A stretch of 64,000 nt of DNA from Locusta migratoria (Eukaryota; Arthropoda; Insecta; Orthoptera; Acrididae), in assembly GCA_026315105.1 (NCBI GenBank), contig CM048744.1, forward strand, positions 980,213,721 to 980,277,720, in the 5' to 3' direction. Positions 20,996 through 30,892 of this stretch are shown in pieces. The stretch's first letter is position 1. Each line of letters opens with the position of its first letter. The notes under the pieces are model-generated. The model did no database searches. It saw only the letters and a program-made list of their open reading frames with translations, and was not told the origin of the DNA. The position numbers and the translations under genes were made by a program.

Positions 20996-21523
20996 ATGGT
21001 TTTCAGTCCGGAGACTGGTTTGATGCAGCTCTCCACCATACTCTATCCTGAGCAAGCCTTTTCAACTCCTCAGAAGAACGGCAACGCACATCCACTTGAA
21101 TCTGCTTAGTATACGCGTCTCTTGGTCTCCCGCTGCGATTTTTACCCCACACACTTCCCTCCAATGCTAAATTTACGATTCCCAGATGTCTAAGAATGTG
21201 TCCTACCAAGCGATCCTTTCTTTTAGTCAGGGTATGCCAAAAATTTCTTTTCTCACAAATTCTGTTCAGTACCTCTTCATTAGTTATGCTATCTATCCAC
21301 CTAATCTTCAACATTCTTCTGTAGCACCACATTTCGAAAGCCTCTATCCTCTTCCTGTCTGCACTGTTTATCGTCCATGTTTCACTCCCGTACAAGGCAA
21401 CAATCTACAGAAATGCCTTCAGAAAAGACTTCCTTACCTTTAAATTAATATTCGATGTTAGCAAATTTCTGTTTTTCAAAAATGCTTTTCTTCCCATTGC
21501 CATTCTGCATTTTCTATCCTCTG
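20996..21523 (-). mobile_element. RTE-type LINE fragment, 3' end, with TSD
   Basis: The frame 21003-21395 encodes MYGSETWTINSADRKRIEAF, KIRWIDSITNEEVLNRICEK, RLVGHILRHLGIVNLALEGS and RVWWRAASNQSPD. Flanks ATGTCAGCGATGTTG (about 20980-20994) and ATGTCAACGATATTG (21525-21539) form an approximate 15-bp TSD, 13 matching, in family-2 CR1 DNA. 5'-truncated. Confidence 0.85.
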
Positions 21524-21573
21524 TATGTCAACGATATTGGCGTGTAACTGTGTGGGTCAGTTCTGTTTCCTTA
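21524..21573 (-). mobile_element. Family-2 CR1, last remnant
   Basis: ATGTCAACGATATTGGCGTG through GGGTCAGTTCTGTTTCCTTA matches the block at 30658-30707 of the second family-2 copy. The older CR1 is truncated just beyond this point. Confidence 0.75.
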
Positions 21574-21740
21574 CTTCACGATTCTAAAAGCCGCTCTCCC
21601 AAAGCGGCATATTAAAATTTCAACCGGCTCGGTTGTTACCACGTTTGGTACGTTTTCATTTGGCCACGGATGCTTGGAATCGCAGTGGTTGCTGATGCGT
21701 GCAGCGTGGTGTACAGTGACGGACCGCGGCTACGCCGGTG

Positions 21741-21868
21741 GTAGTAGCAGGGCAGTGGCACAGTCTAATAAATACAACCGCGACACTCACTGCTGTGAAA
21801 GCTGTTACCGTCGGACACTTGGAGCGACACTAGCGCTCCAAGCGGTCGTAAAGCCGGCTGTCCTTCAA
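21741..21868. repeat. Left arm of a degenerate inverted-repeat element
   Basis: GGCACAGTCTAATAAATACA then ACCGCGACACTCACTGCTG is the reverse complement, with mismatches, of the arm at 23128-23246 (GTGTCGCGACTGTATATATT then AGACTGTGGCAG). Similarity includes GCTTTACG[A/T]CCGC. The exact outer ends are unclear. Confidence 0.6.
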
Positions 21869-23127
21869 CGCCGTATATGACACATTAATAATGCCCGATT
21901 GTAATTATATTTCTGTGTGATTTGCTAAATATTGTATATATCCTTGCATTCCAAGCTTTATTTAAGTATCTTGCACATGAGTATCTTTAAGTTTCTCTAA
22001 GTATCTATGACTGAGTGTAAAAAAACGTAAACCGAGCAAAAACTCATTGCGATCGGACACAAACTGCAATTGTGCAATACGTTACGAAATAATTCTTTAG
22101 AAATTACTTGCAGTTTACCTTGCTGGTAGTGATAGATAAACATAGTATTTTGTGCAGACAAGTCTATAATAGAACTTGTAAGGGACAGTTAAATATCAAC
22201 AAATGTAAATTTAGTAAAAACTCGTGAATAAACGGACGCTTGCAACATATTTATGACGAAATTCTTCAAACATTGCACCTTACTTTGCTGGTAAACATAG
22301 TATTTCGCACATGAGAAGCATGTAATTGGCGTTCCCGGTGTTAAAAGGTGTGAAATAATGTTTTTCCCCCTGCTTTTTACTTATAGGAACACCCATTGGC
22401 AATGAAACTTTCGTCTAATATAAATTTCCTACGAGGCTATTTGAATTATAAGTTAACCTAATACGAAGATTACACGGCAGTCTAAATGTCATATTATATG
22501 AATGATCCTGAGTCATTATCACAGTCTGTCATATGTTTCGTAGATGCGGGAGGAGTGGGAGGGGGCGGGGCCACAATCGTCTGTAAAATAAGATGGCTCA
22601 GTGGTTTCAGATAAATAGGTTTATATGTTAGACTGTGGTTTCCATTAGATAAAATAGATAACATTTAACCTTTCAAACATTAATAACGGTAACAATGAAC
22701 ACTTCTTTTTCATACATTTCTTATACATTTGCCTCAATAGTGAATTACTTTCGAATGTCCAGAAAAAAATGTTTCTAGCTGTGATGTACCAGCAACCACA
22801 TTCGTAATACTATTTTCAGGACACAGTTTAATTTCTTCCGCCTTTATATTATCACGTCTTTGCGGTAGTTTCCTCTTCATTCCCAGTTCTAAAAAGAAAT
22901 AATCTTCAATATGTGTCTGTTGCTCACAAGATAATTGTAAATAAGCATTACCGAAACTAGATGTCACATACCTCTCAGGCTCTGTAGAAAACCTAAAGAA
23001 TGATAAATGAGACGTATTCTTGTAGTTGCTGCTGCAATTTATTGCACTAGACCTGCTTCCCTTCGTAAAAACCCATTTCGTACACTAAAACACACAACAA
23101 ACACTCGTCTCGTATACGATACAGAGC
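21869..23127 (-). mobile_element. Interior of the inverted-repeat element; possible BESS-like remnant
   Basis: Mostly AT-rich. The minus-strand frame 22734-22967 (77 codons) reads EDYFFLELGMKRKLPQRRDN then IKAEEIKL, loosely like the BESS motif found with MADF DNA-binding domains. Such proteins occur in insects, sometimes in DNA transposons of the PIF/Harbinger type. The match is weak; it may be an unrelated relic. Confidence 0.3.
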
Positions 23128-23246
23128 AACGTGGCTTTACGTCCGCAAGGAGCGCTGCAGTCGCCTAGTGTAACAAAAATCAGCGGTAGTGTCGCGACTG
23201 TATATATTAGACTGTGGCAGTAGCAGTGCACAGTGGCCAGTGCAGG
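23128..23246. repeat. Right arm of the degenerate inverted-repeat element
   Basis: Counterpart of 21741-21868 in reverse orientation; it contains TTTACGTCCGCAAGGAGCGC and TATTAGACTGTGGCAG. It runs into GC-rich DNA (23210-23450). Confidence 0.6.
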
Positions 23247-24108
23247 CGCACGCTACAGCTGGTGGCCTGGCCTGGCCTGCCGTGCCGTGTCGCAGTATTG
23301 AGCGCTGCCGCAGGTGGCACGCGTCCCTCACCACTCCAGTGCACGCTGGCCCGGTCACGCTCTCAACAGAACAGGCCCAGCGCAAACAAAGCGGCGGCGC
23401 GACGGGGCCTCGCGTGTTCCTGCCCTGGTGTGGCCGGCGTGGCCAGTTCTGACGTAGCAGTGGGCTATCACCACTATCTCACTTCATGAGGGGGGACCGA
23501 GAAAGAAATGCTAAGCAAGAAAATCTATATCTTGCGCTTACAACACCACATTGCGACCATAGCAACGGTATTCCGACCTTTTTCATCGTTACGTAATTTT
23601 AATAATTTGTTAAGAGGCAGAATTTTCTCATTTTTCAAAATTTTCCGTAAATTCAAATTATATCAGCGTAATTCACAGTAATAGTATCCAGGGAATACTT
23701 CGGTCAAAACAGCTCGTATATCAGAGATCATTTGTCAGATTGCTATTATAAATAGTACCCGCAGTTGAGTTTCTCTCTCTCTCTCTATGTGCTCAGCTTT
23801 CTCTATGTGTTGAACTTTCTACGTGTTTAGCTCTCTATGTCACCGGATTTTGCTCTCAGTGCTTAGCTAAAACATTATACGCGGTTAAATTCCAAGATAG
23901 GAAAAAAACCCGAAAACGTATTTAAACTTTAATATAAACTTTCATATCGTGATCGTACGCGAAAGCGAACATTATCTTTGCACTTTGATCGGGATAGGCT
24001 AGGATGGAACAATTAGAAACTTCTGCCATCCGTAATAAACTGATGAACATTACAGAGAGATTGATACAATCAAACTTTGACGAAAATAATAACGAATTGT
24101 GAACTTAT
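23247..24108. other. GC-rich then AT-rich unassigned DNA
   Basis: 23247-23455 is GC-rich (GGCCTGGCCTGGCCTGC) and gives several overlapping spurious frames. A short (CT)n run lies at 23771-23787. No gene or repeat family recognised. Confidence 0.4.
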
Positions 24109-24119
24109 AAAGTGTGTAC

Positions 24120-24310
24120 GCCGGCCGCGGTGGCCGAGGGGACTGAGGCGCTACAGTCACGGTCTGCACGGCCACTACGGTCGGGGGTTCGAATCCCCCC
24201 TCGGGCATGGATATTTGTGCCGTCCTTCGTCTTAGGTAGTTCATAAGTAGTTCCTAGGTTTAGGGACTGATGACCCCGTAGCTAAATCCCATAAGCTATA
24301 CAAACATTTG
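24120..24310 (+). mobile_element. tRNA-derived SINE (type A), with perfect TSD
   Basis: Head GCCGGCCGCGGTGGCCGAGG, box B GGTTCGAATCC (24186-24196), tail TTTAGGGACTGATGACCCCG. Flanked by AAAGTGTGTAC at 24109-24119 and again at 24311-24321: 11 bp, no mismatch, so a fairly young insertion. Confidence 0.95.
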
Positions 24311-24321
24311 AAAGTGTGTAC

Positions 24322-25149
24322 TGTGCAAGTGCAGTGAATGTAACTATTGATTTCAGAATAGAGAATCTATGAAGCTTTAAAGAAATCTTAAACGTTATTC
24401 GAGTATTTAGATCCTTATATTGTCCCAGCTTATTCTAAAAGTGAACGAATATATCTAACAGTAGTAGTCAGGAGAAACTTATGGTGAAATTTTCTAAAGA
24501 ATAATTCTATAAATTAAAAGGATCAAGCAAAAACATTATCTTTGTGATGGGCGTCAAATTATCTGAACTACCGGGACTCAATGATTCGAATTTTATTCTT
24601 TGGTTTATTAAATATCAGCCCCTGAGAAACGGATTTTCATGCTCAAACATTAAAGAAACGTCTTTAAGATTTAAATAAAATCCTGAACCAATATTTACAG
24701 TGGAAAAATTCAACAAAGGTATAAATTTTATTAACTGCGAAGAAGTACCAGGTCTACAAACTTAACTTTCATACTGAGGTGACAAATAGAAATTTGAACC
24801 TATATATCCAGTACAACTGTGAAAATCAAGACGTAATCTACAGCTTAAAAGTCGCAAGCGAAAGCCAAATATAAAACGAAGTCAACACAACTGTCGCCCG
24901 TCACCAAACCAAACCATGTCGCCGCCCAGCCAGACGCCGTTTCCGAGATATTGGTAGTGACAGAGCCAAATATCTCAAGAAATTAGCAGCAAACGAAGAA
25001 ACGGTCACCGGAAAATGTTAAAGCTTTGAGGGGGAGGGGAAATCCAATGACACTACACTCGCCTCCCCCCCTCCCCCCTCATTCCAAAGCCGAAACCCGT
25101 CATGGGTGGTGGGAGGCAACTTCGAAACCGTTTATAGGAACGCCTACTC
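24322..25149. other. Unassigned DNA
   Basis: AT-rich with a short C-rich tract (25062-25080). No motif-bearing frame. Confidence 0.4.
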
Positions 25150-25930
25150 TTTATTGCACATTTGGATTCTTACAAGGAAAGTACATGGGCTCGAACAAAC
25201 ATATCTGTTTGAACGTTTGGTTACAGGATCTTTACGTACACCTCAATGTGCTGGTGGGTGTCGTTTTTCTGCAAAGCTCTGCAACCATAGCTTAGATAGC
25301 ACTGTAGATGTAATTGTAGACGCCATATGTAATGCAGATATCTTAACTATAACTTAAATAATAATCATCGTACATGTTCTCTAGCGAATTGTCATCAAAA
25401 GCCGTGATGATAGTTGCAACTTTAACCTTCTTCCCGAAAGACTGTTGGTATTCACTGCCACTGCTTCCATCGCCTCTTCCCGCACTTGCCGCAGCACTAC
25501 CGCTTGCAATGAGTTGTTCGTCATTATCATCCCTATTATCATTATTATGAGTTTGTAACAACAGTTTTTCTACACTAATACCATCTTTACGAAGAAGGGT
25601 TCTTCGTAACTTCATCTCAACCAATCTCAATACATTAGCAGGATTGATTAGCAATCGCCACCCCATCTGACGCTTCACCACACAAATAACGTCACAAAAC
25701 GCAACTTCGGAGGCACACTGCACCGTCCCTACTGGCGAACCGACAGGTCAAAGTGCAATGCGGAATGGCACACGCAGAGGCCTCTAACGGACGACTGCAG
25801 AGTTTTGCAGATGCGGGAGTGTCACTAGTGCAATAAGGGATCTTTACATTATCTCTCATACGATTTTGGTGTATATGTGTGTGTTCGAGCCCAAGTACTT
25901 TCCTTGCAAGTAAAAATATGTAACTTTCGT
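25150..25930. mobile_element. Degenerate inverted-repeat element with an unknown minus-strand frame
   Basis: The left arm (about 25150-25330) and right arm (about 25735-25930) share, in opposite orientation, AAGGAAAGTAC[A/T]TGGGCTCG, GATC[T/C]TTAC and TCTGCAAA[G/A]CTCTGCA. Between them a minus-strand frame (25343-25723, 126 codons) has NDNRDDNDEQ and SGSAAASAGRGDGSSGSE, low-complexity acidic/Ser-rich stretches, and KLRRTLLRKD. I do not recognise a family. It may be a decayed TIR transposon. Confidence 0.5.
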
Positions 25931-26118
25931 ATGAAACATTTTTTTTTCGTTTCATGATAAATGACGCTGTTACCGGCGGGTACAGTCCGAATGATTCAAG
26001 TACAAGAAACTGTCTGGCCTCGGACTGATAGCGTGATCATAGTTTGAGTTTCATTCGATTGTGGGAGACATCAAGAGATAGTGAGATGAAGACGCCATAT
26101 TGGCCGTCGTATTTCATG

Positions 26119-26191
26119 TTCAAATGTTTGTATAGTCTATGGGACTTAACTACGGGTCATCAGTCCCTAAACTTACAAACTACTTATGAAC
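26119..26191 (-). mobile_element. SINE (type A), 3' part of the array host
   Basis: Plus-strand CAAATGTTTGTATAGTCTAT through CAGTCCCTAAACTTACAAAC is the reversed SINE tail. The rest of the same SINE is at 28424-28552. The outer TSD CGTATTTCATG is at 26108-26118 and 28553-28563 (11 bp, perfect). Confidence 0.93.
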
Positions 26192-26219
26192 TGAAACTAC
26201 CTGGCAGATTAAAATTGTG

Positions 26220-26293
26220 TGCCGGAACCGGGACTCGAACCTGGGACCTTTGCCTTTCGCGGGCAAGCGCTCTACCGACTGAGCTACCCCGAC
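26220..26293 (-). tRNA. tRNA-like module 1 (intact box B)
   Basis: 74 nt: acceptor GTCGGGG/TTCCGGC, D-arm GCTCAGTCGGTAGAGC, anticodon stem TTGCC/GGCAA with loop CGCGAAA (anticodon position CGA, but G instead of the invariant U33), T-arm with GGTTCGAGTCC. Only this copy keeps a canonical box B. Unlikely to be a decoding tRNA because of G33 and one T-stem mismatch. Confidence 0.7.
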
Positions 26294-26520
26294 ACGACTC
26301 ACTATGCCGCCTCACAACTTTACTTCCGCCAGTACCTCGCCTCCTACTTTCCAAACTTCACAGAAGCTCTCTCGCAAACACGCAAGACTAGCACTCCTGG
26401 AAGAAAGGATATGGTGGAGACATGGCTTAGCCACAGCCTAAGGGATGTTTCCAGAATGAAACTTTCACTCTGCAGCGGAGTGTGCGCTGATATGAAACTT
26501 CCTGGCAGATTAAAATTGTG

Positions 26521-26594
26521 TGCCGGAACCGGGACTCTAACCTGGGAGCTTTGCCTTTCGCGGGCAAGCGCTCTACCGACTGAGCTACCCCGAC
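26521..26594 (-). tRNA. tRNA-like module 2 (box B mutated)
   Basis: Same layout as module 1 but box B is GGTTAGAGTCC: the invariant C56 is A. The adjacent GCTCCC replaces GGTCCC. Keeps the CGCTCTACC (plus strand) version of the D-arm seen in modules 1-3. Confidence 0.65.
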
Positions 26595-26821
26595 ACGACT
26601 CACTATGCCGCCTCACAACTTTACTTCCGCCAGTACCTCGCCTCCTACTTTCCAAACTTCACAGAAGCTCTCTCGCAAACACGCAAGACTAGCACTCCTG
26701 GAAGAAAGGATATGGTGGAGACATGGCTTAGCCACAGCCTAAGGGATGTTTCCAGAATGAAACTTTCACTCTGCAGCGGAGTGTGCGCTGATATGAAACT
26801 TCCTGGCAGATTAAAATTGTG

Positions 26822-26895
26822 TGCCGGAACCGGGACTCTAACCTGGGAGCTTTGCCTTTCGCGGGCAAGCGCTCTACCGACTGAGCTACCCCGAC
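26822..26895 (-). tRNA. tRNA-like module 3 (box B mutated)
   Basis: Carries the two changes of module 2 and the plus-strand CGCTCTACC version of the D-arm. Confidence 0.65.
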
Positions 26896-27122
26896 ACGAC
26901 TCACTATGCCGCCTCACAACTTTACTTCCGCCAGTACCTCGCCTCCTACTTTCCAAACTTCACAGAAGCTCTCTCGCAAACACGCAAGACTAGCACTCCT
27001 GGAAGAAAGGATATGGTGGAGACATGGCTTAGCCACAGCCTAAGGGATGTTTCCAGAATGAAACTTTCACTCTGCAGCGGAGTGTGCGCTGATATGAAAC
27101 TTCCTGGCAGATTAAAATTGTG

Positions 27123-27196
27123 TGCCGGAACCGGGACTCTAACCTGGGAGCTTTGCCTTTCGCGGGCAAGCGCGCTACCGACTGAGCTACCCCGAC
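27123..27196 (-). tRNA. tRNA-like module 4 (box B mutated)
   Basis: As module 3 but plus-strand CGCGCTACC instead of CGCTCTACC, which changes a D-arm base; this version is shared by modules 4-8. Confidence 0.65.
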
Positions 27197-27423
27197 ACGA
27201 CTCACTATGCCGCCTCACAACTTTACTTCCGCCAGTACCTCGCCTCCTACTTTCCAAACTTCACAGAAGCTCTCTCGCAAACACGCAAGACTAGCACTCC
27301 TGGAAGAAAGGATATGGTGGAGACATGGCTTAGCCACAGCCTAAGGGATGTTTCCAGAATGAAACTTTCACTCTGCAGCGGAGTGTGCGCTGATATGAAA
27401 CTTCCTGGCAGATTAAAATTGTG

Positions 27424-27497
27424 TGCCGGAACCGGGACTCTAACCTGGGAGCTTTGCCTTTCGCGGGCAAGCGCGCTACCGACTGAGCTACCCCGAC
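27424..27497 (-). tRNA. tRNA-like module 5 (box B mutated)
   Basis: Same sequence type as module 4. Confidence 0.65.
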
Positions 27498-27724
27498 ACG
27501 ACTCACTATGCCGCCTCACAACTTTACTTCCGCCAGTACCTCGCCTCCTACTTTCCAAACTTCACAGAAGCTCTCTCGCAAACACGCAAGACTAGCACTC
27601 CTGGAAGAAAGGATATGGTGGAGACATGGCTTAGCCACAGCCTAAGGGATGTTTCCAGAATGAAACTTTCACTCTGCAGCGGAGTGTGCGCTGATATGAA
27701 ACTTCCTGGCAGATTAAAATTGTG

Positions 27725-27798
27725 TGTCGGAACCGGGACTCTAACCTGGGAGCTTTGCCTTTCGCGGGCAAGCGCGCTACCGACTGAGCTACCCCGAC
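27725..27798 (-). tRNA. tRNA-like module 6 (box B mutated, extra change)
   Basis: As module 4, with a private change in the acceptor end (plus-strand GTGTGTCGG instead of GTGTGCCGG). Confidence 0.65.
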
Positions 27799-28025
27799 AC
27801 GACTCACTATGCCGCCTCACAACTTTACTTCCGCCAGTACCTCGCCTCCTACTTTCCAAACTTCACAGAAGCTCTCTCGCAAACACGCAAGACTAGCACT
27901 CCTGGAAGAAAGGATATGGTGGAGACATGGCTTAGCCACAGCCTAAGGGATGTTTCCAGAATGAAACTTTCACTCTGCAGCGGAGTGTGCGCTGATATGA
28001 AACTTCCTGGCAGATTAAAATTGTG

Positions 28026-28099
28026 TGCCGGAACCGGGACTCTAACCTGGGAGCTTTGCCTTTCGCGGGCAAGCGCGCTACCGACTGAGCTACCCCGAC
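28026..28099 (-). tRNA. tRNA-like module 7 (box B mutated)
   Basis: Same sequence type as module 4. Confidence 0.65.
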
Positions 28100-28326
28100 A
28101 CGACTCACTATGCCGCCTCACAACTTTACTTCCGCCAGTACCTCGCCTCCTACTTTCCAAACTTCACAGAAGCTCTCTCGCAAACACGCAAGACTAGCAC
28201 TCCTGGAAGAAAGGATATGGTGGAGACATGGCTTAGCCACAGCCTAAGGGATGTTTCCAGAATGAAACTTTCACTCTGCAGCGGAGTGTGCGCTGATATG
28301 AAACTTCCTGGCAGATTAAAATTGTG

Positions 28327-28400
28327 TGCCGGAACCGGGACTCTAACCTGGGAGCTTTGCCTTTCGCGGGCAAGCGCGCTACCGACTGAGCTACCCCGAC
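28327..28400 (-). tRNA. tRNA-like module 8, 5'-most on the minus strand (box B mutated)
   Basis: As module 4; the flank has ACTCACGATG where the others have ACTCACTATG. It is the first module in minus-strand reading order and lies 23 bp from the array end. Confidence 0.65.
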
Positions 28401-28423
28401 ACGACTCACGATGCCGCCTCACA

Positions 28424-28552
28424 ACTTATGAACTACTTACGAACTAGGACGGCACAAATATCGATGCCCAAGGGGGCATTCGAACCCCCGACCGTAGTGG
28501 CCGTGCAGACCGTGACTGGAGCGCCTCAGTCTCCTCGGCCACCACGGCCGGC
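28424..28552 (-). mobile_element. SINE (type A), 5' part of the array host
   Basis: Continues the SINE of 26119-26191: ACTTATGAACTACTTACGAA, box B reversed (GCATTCGAACCCCC at 28484-28497) and the head GGCCACCACGGCCGGC. Together they make one full-length type A SINE. Confidence 0.93.
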
Positions 28553-28563
28553 CGTATTTCATG

Positions 28564-29400
28564 AGTTTTATTTATATAATTTAGGTCTTAATGAGTGTGT
28601 GACATTTCAAAGCAAGTGTTAGTAACTGAGCGCACTAATGCGTCATACCACGGTGAGCGAGATCGCTCTCATCGGGGGTACGGATTTTGAGGTCGTCCTT
28701 TGGTTAAGCTAGGGTAAGTTAGACGTAATTGAAAAGCGTCGTTAAACGTCAAATATAAAAAGGTAACAATGTATTGCGAGGCCGTCGGCGGTCGTCGACG
28801 CCTAGCGCCGCCACTGTGTGTTACTATACTGCACTTGCCGATGCGTCCGTGAATCCTACTCGACATCTTGAATCCGCTAGGGCTACCAGCCAGGCCCGCT
28901 GGTTGCAGTAATAGCATACACCTTGCAGTCCTCCGTTTTAATGAGCAACGTGTTCCACGGCGCTAGGGAGTTGACGCGTGATTGTCGGGTGTTGTGAGGC
29001 GGCCTGGACGGGGCGCGGCAAGTGTCTGGTACTGCGGCGTCTGCATTATGGATGGGCGCCCTGGGCCCACCTGTTCCCCTGTTCCTGGACGCCACGCCGG
29101 CCGTTACTTATTTAAAGCCGTCTTTATGGCGCGGGGCTCCGCTATGCAGTCCAGACCACGGGCGGGCCCGTCTGCTACTCAATCTGCACACGCCTAACAT
29201 TCAAAAAGCCACGCCTCGCAGCTCACGCAACACCCTTTACGTTCCCACTACTGACCTGCCCTTCCCTTCCGTCTTACCTCTCGTCTGCAATGACGCTCCA
29301 CCAACCCTCCTCGTCCTGACTTCACCCTCTCTGCCGCACCCTTTCGCTCTGCCTTGGCTTGCACGGTAGTGAACAAGTCTACGTAACGTATGTTATCTAC
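28564..29400. other. Unassigned DNA, GC-rich in part
   Basis: 28770-29200 is GC-rich and 29240-29350 is pyrimidine-rich. Several overlapping frames (for example 29022-29369) reflect composition. No family or exon structure recognised; a host promoter or CpG-rich first exon cannot be excluded. Confidence 0.4.
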
Positions 29401-30785
29401 ATCTACATACATACTCCGCAATTCACCGTAAGGTGCGTGGCGGAGGGTACACTGTACCACTACTAGGCATTTCCTATTCCACTCCCAAATTGAACGAGGG
29501 AAAAAGAATGCCTATATGCCTCCGTACGAGCCCTAATTTCTCTTATCTTGTCTTTGTGATCTTTACGCGAAATGTAAGTAGGCGGCAGCAAGATCGTACT
29601 ACACTCAGCTTCAAATTCCGGCCCTCTAAATTTACTTAACAGAAATTCACGAAAAGAACGTCGTCTTTCTTCCAGCGATCCCCAATTGAGTTGCCGGAGC
29701 ATTTCCGTGACACTCGCGCATTGGTCGAACCTACCGGTAACAAATCTAGCTGCTCGCCTCTGAACCGCCTCTATGTCTTCCTTTAAACTGATCTGCTACG
29801 GGTCCCAAACACTTGAGCAATACTCAAGACGTGGTCGTACAAGCGTTTTATACGCGGTCTCCTTTACAGGTGAAGTACATCTTCCCAAAATTCTCCCAAT
29901 AAACCGAAGTCGGCTGTCTGCCTTACTCACAACTGTCGTTACATGCTCGTTCCATTTCATATCGCTCTGCAATCTTACGCCTAGATATTTGAACGACGCG
30001 ACAGCATCAAGTAGCTCACTACTGATGCTGTAGTCGAACATTATAGGATTGTTTTTTCTACTCATGCGCATCACCTTACATTTTTCTACATTGAGAGCTA
30101 GCTGCCATTCTTCGCACCAACTAGAAATTTTGTCTAAGTCAACCTGCATGCTATTACAGTCAGTTACAGACGACACCCTCCCATACACCACAGCATCATC
30201 AGCAAACAGCCGCAAATTACAACTTACTCTGTCCATCAGATCATTTATATTCGTATAGAAAATAATAGCTGTCCTATCACACTCCCCTGGGGCACGCGTG
30301 ACGATACACTCGTCTCTGATGAACACTCGCCGTCGAGAACAACGTACTGCGTTCTATTACTTAGGAAGTCTTCCAGCCAGTCACAAATCTGTGAACCTAT
30401 TCCATAAGCTCGTATCTTCGTTAGCAGTCTGCAGTGTGGCACCGCGTCGAACGCCTTTTTGAAGTCGATAAAAACACAATCCGCCTGTTGCCCTTCGTCC
30501 ATGGCTCGCAAGATGTCATGTGAGAAAAGGACAAGCTGAGTTTCACATGAACGATGTTTCCTAAACCCGTGCTGATTCATGGAAAGAAGCTTTTCCGTTT
30601 CAAGGAAATTTACTATATTCGAACTGAGAATATGCTCCAAAATTCTACATGTAACCGATGTCAACGATATTGGCCTGTAATTGTATGGGTCAGTTCTCTT
30701 TCCTTTCTTATACACGGGAGTCACCTGCGCTTTTTTCCAATCACTAGGAACTTTGCGCTGAATTAAAGATTCGCTATAAATGCAT
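29401..30785 (-). mobile_element. CR1 LINE (family 2), 3' half, frame-shifted
   Basis: Three frames in series: 30245-30823 (VPSDWKKAQVTPVYKKGK, NYRPISLTSVTCRILEHIL, HGFRKHRSCETQL, catalytic IDFKKAFDAVPH), 29796-30326 (LRLFADDAVVYGR, FKYLGVRLQSDMKWNEHV, QRDM-like block) and 29463-29702 (LPPTYISRKDHKDKIREIRA). Breaks near 30255-30300 and 29760-29810 disable it. The 3' end has GTAAGGTGCGTGGCGGAGGG and CATCTACATCTACATACATA. 5' truncated at about 30785. Confidence 0.9.
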
Positions 30786-30892
30786 ATACTATAGTATATC
30801 CATACTATAGCGGCACCGAGCACTACTGCCGTTACGTGTGAGTATGGCGTTGCTGGAATAAAATGCTTGTAACTCTGTGGAACTCATCTGCT

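Larger units (their letters stand above)
26192..28423 (-). mobile_element. Tandem array of tRNA-like modules, 301-bp period, inserted in a SINE
   Basis: The structure is (125-bp module + 176-bp spacer) x 7 + one closing 125-bp module, total 2232 bp. Each module holds a cloverleaf-capable tRNA-like sequence on the minus strand. The array begins TGAAACTACC and ends CGCCTCACA; flanking copies of ACTTATGAAC lie at 26182-26191 and 28424-28433 (10 bp, or 11 bp if the T is counted as TSD). The starting point seems to be one element with direct terminal repeats (module-spacer-module, 426 bp) later expanded by unequal exchange. Spacers contain CTCTGCAGCGGAGTG and GGCTTAGCCACAGCC (inverted pieces). The purine-rich GGCGGAAGTAAAG precedes each module on the minus strand. 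The frames of 93 and 103 codons that repeat here are by-products of the period. Confidence 0.95.

Noticed and set aside
23189..23489. GC-rich frames that might be a host first exon
   Set aside because: Overlapping frames on both strands, low-complexity GGCCTGGCCTGG sequence, no domain and no splice context that I could support.
26192..28423. Repeated frames of 93 and 103 codons on both strands, looking like a tandem gene family
   Set aside because: They recur because the DNA unit is tandemly repeated and has few stops; they run antisense through the tRNA-like modules and match no protein family.
26192..28423. CRISPR-like regular array
   Set aside because: The unit is 301 bp with near-identical spacers, in insect-type DNA with no cas genes; it is a tandem transposon-derived repeat.
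28883..29369. Possible host gene or promoter in GC-rich DNA
   Set aside because: Frames of 70-115 codons lack recognisable domains; composition alone explains them.
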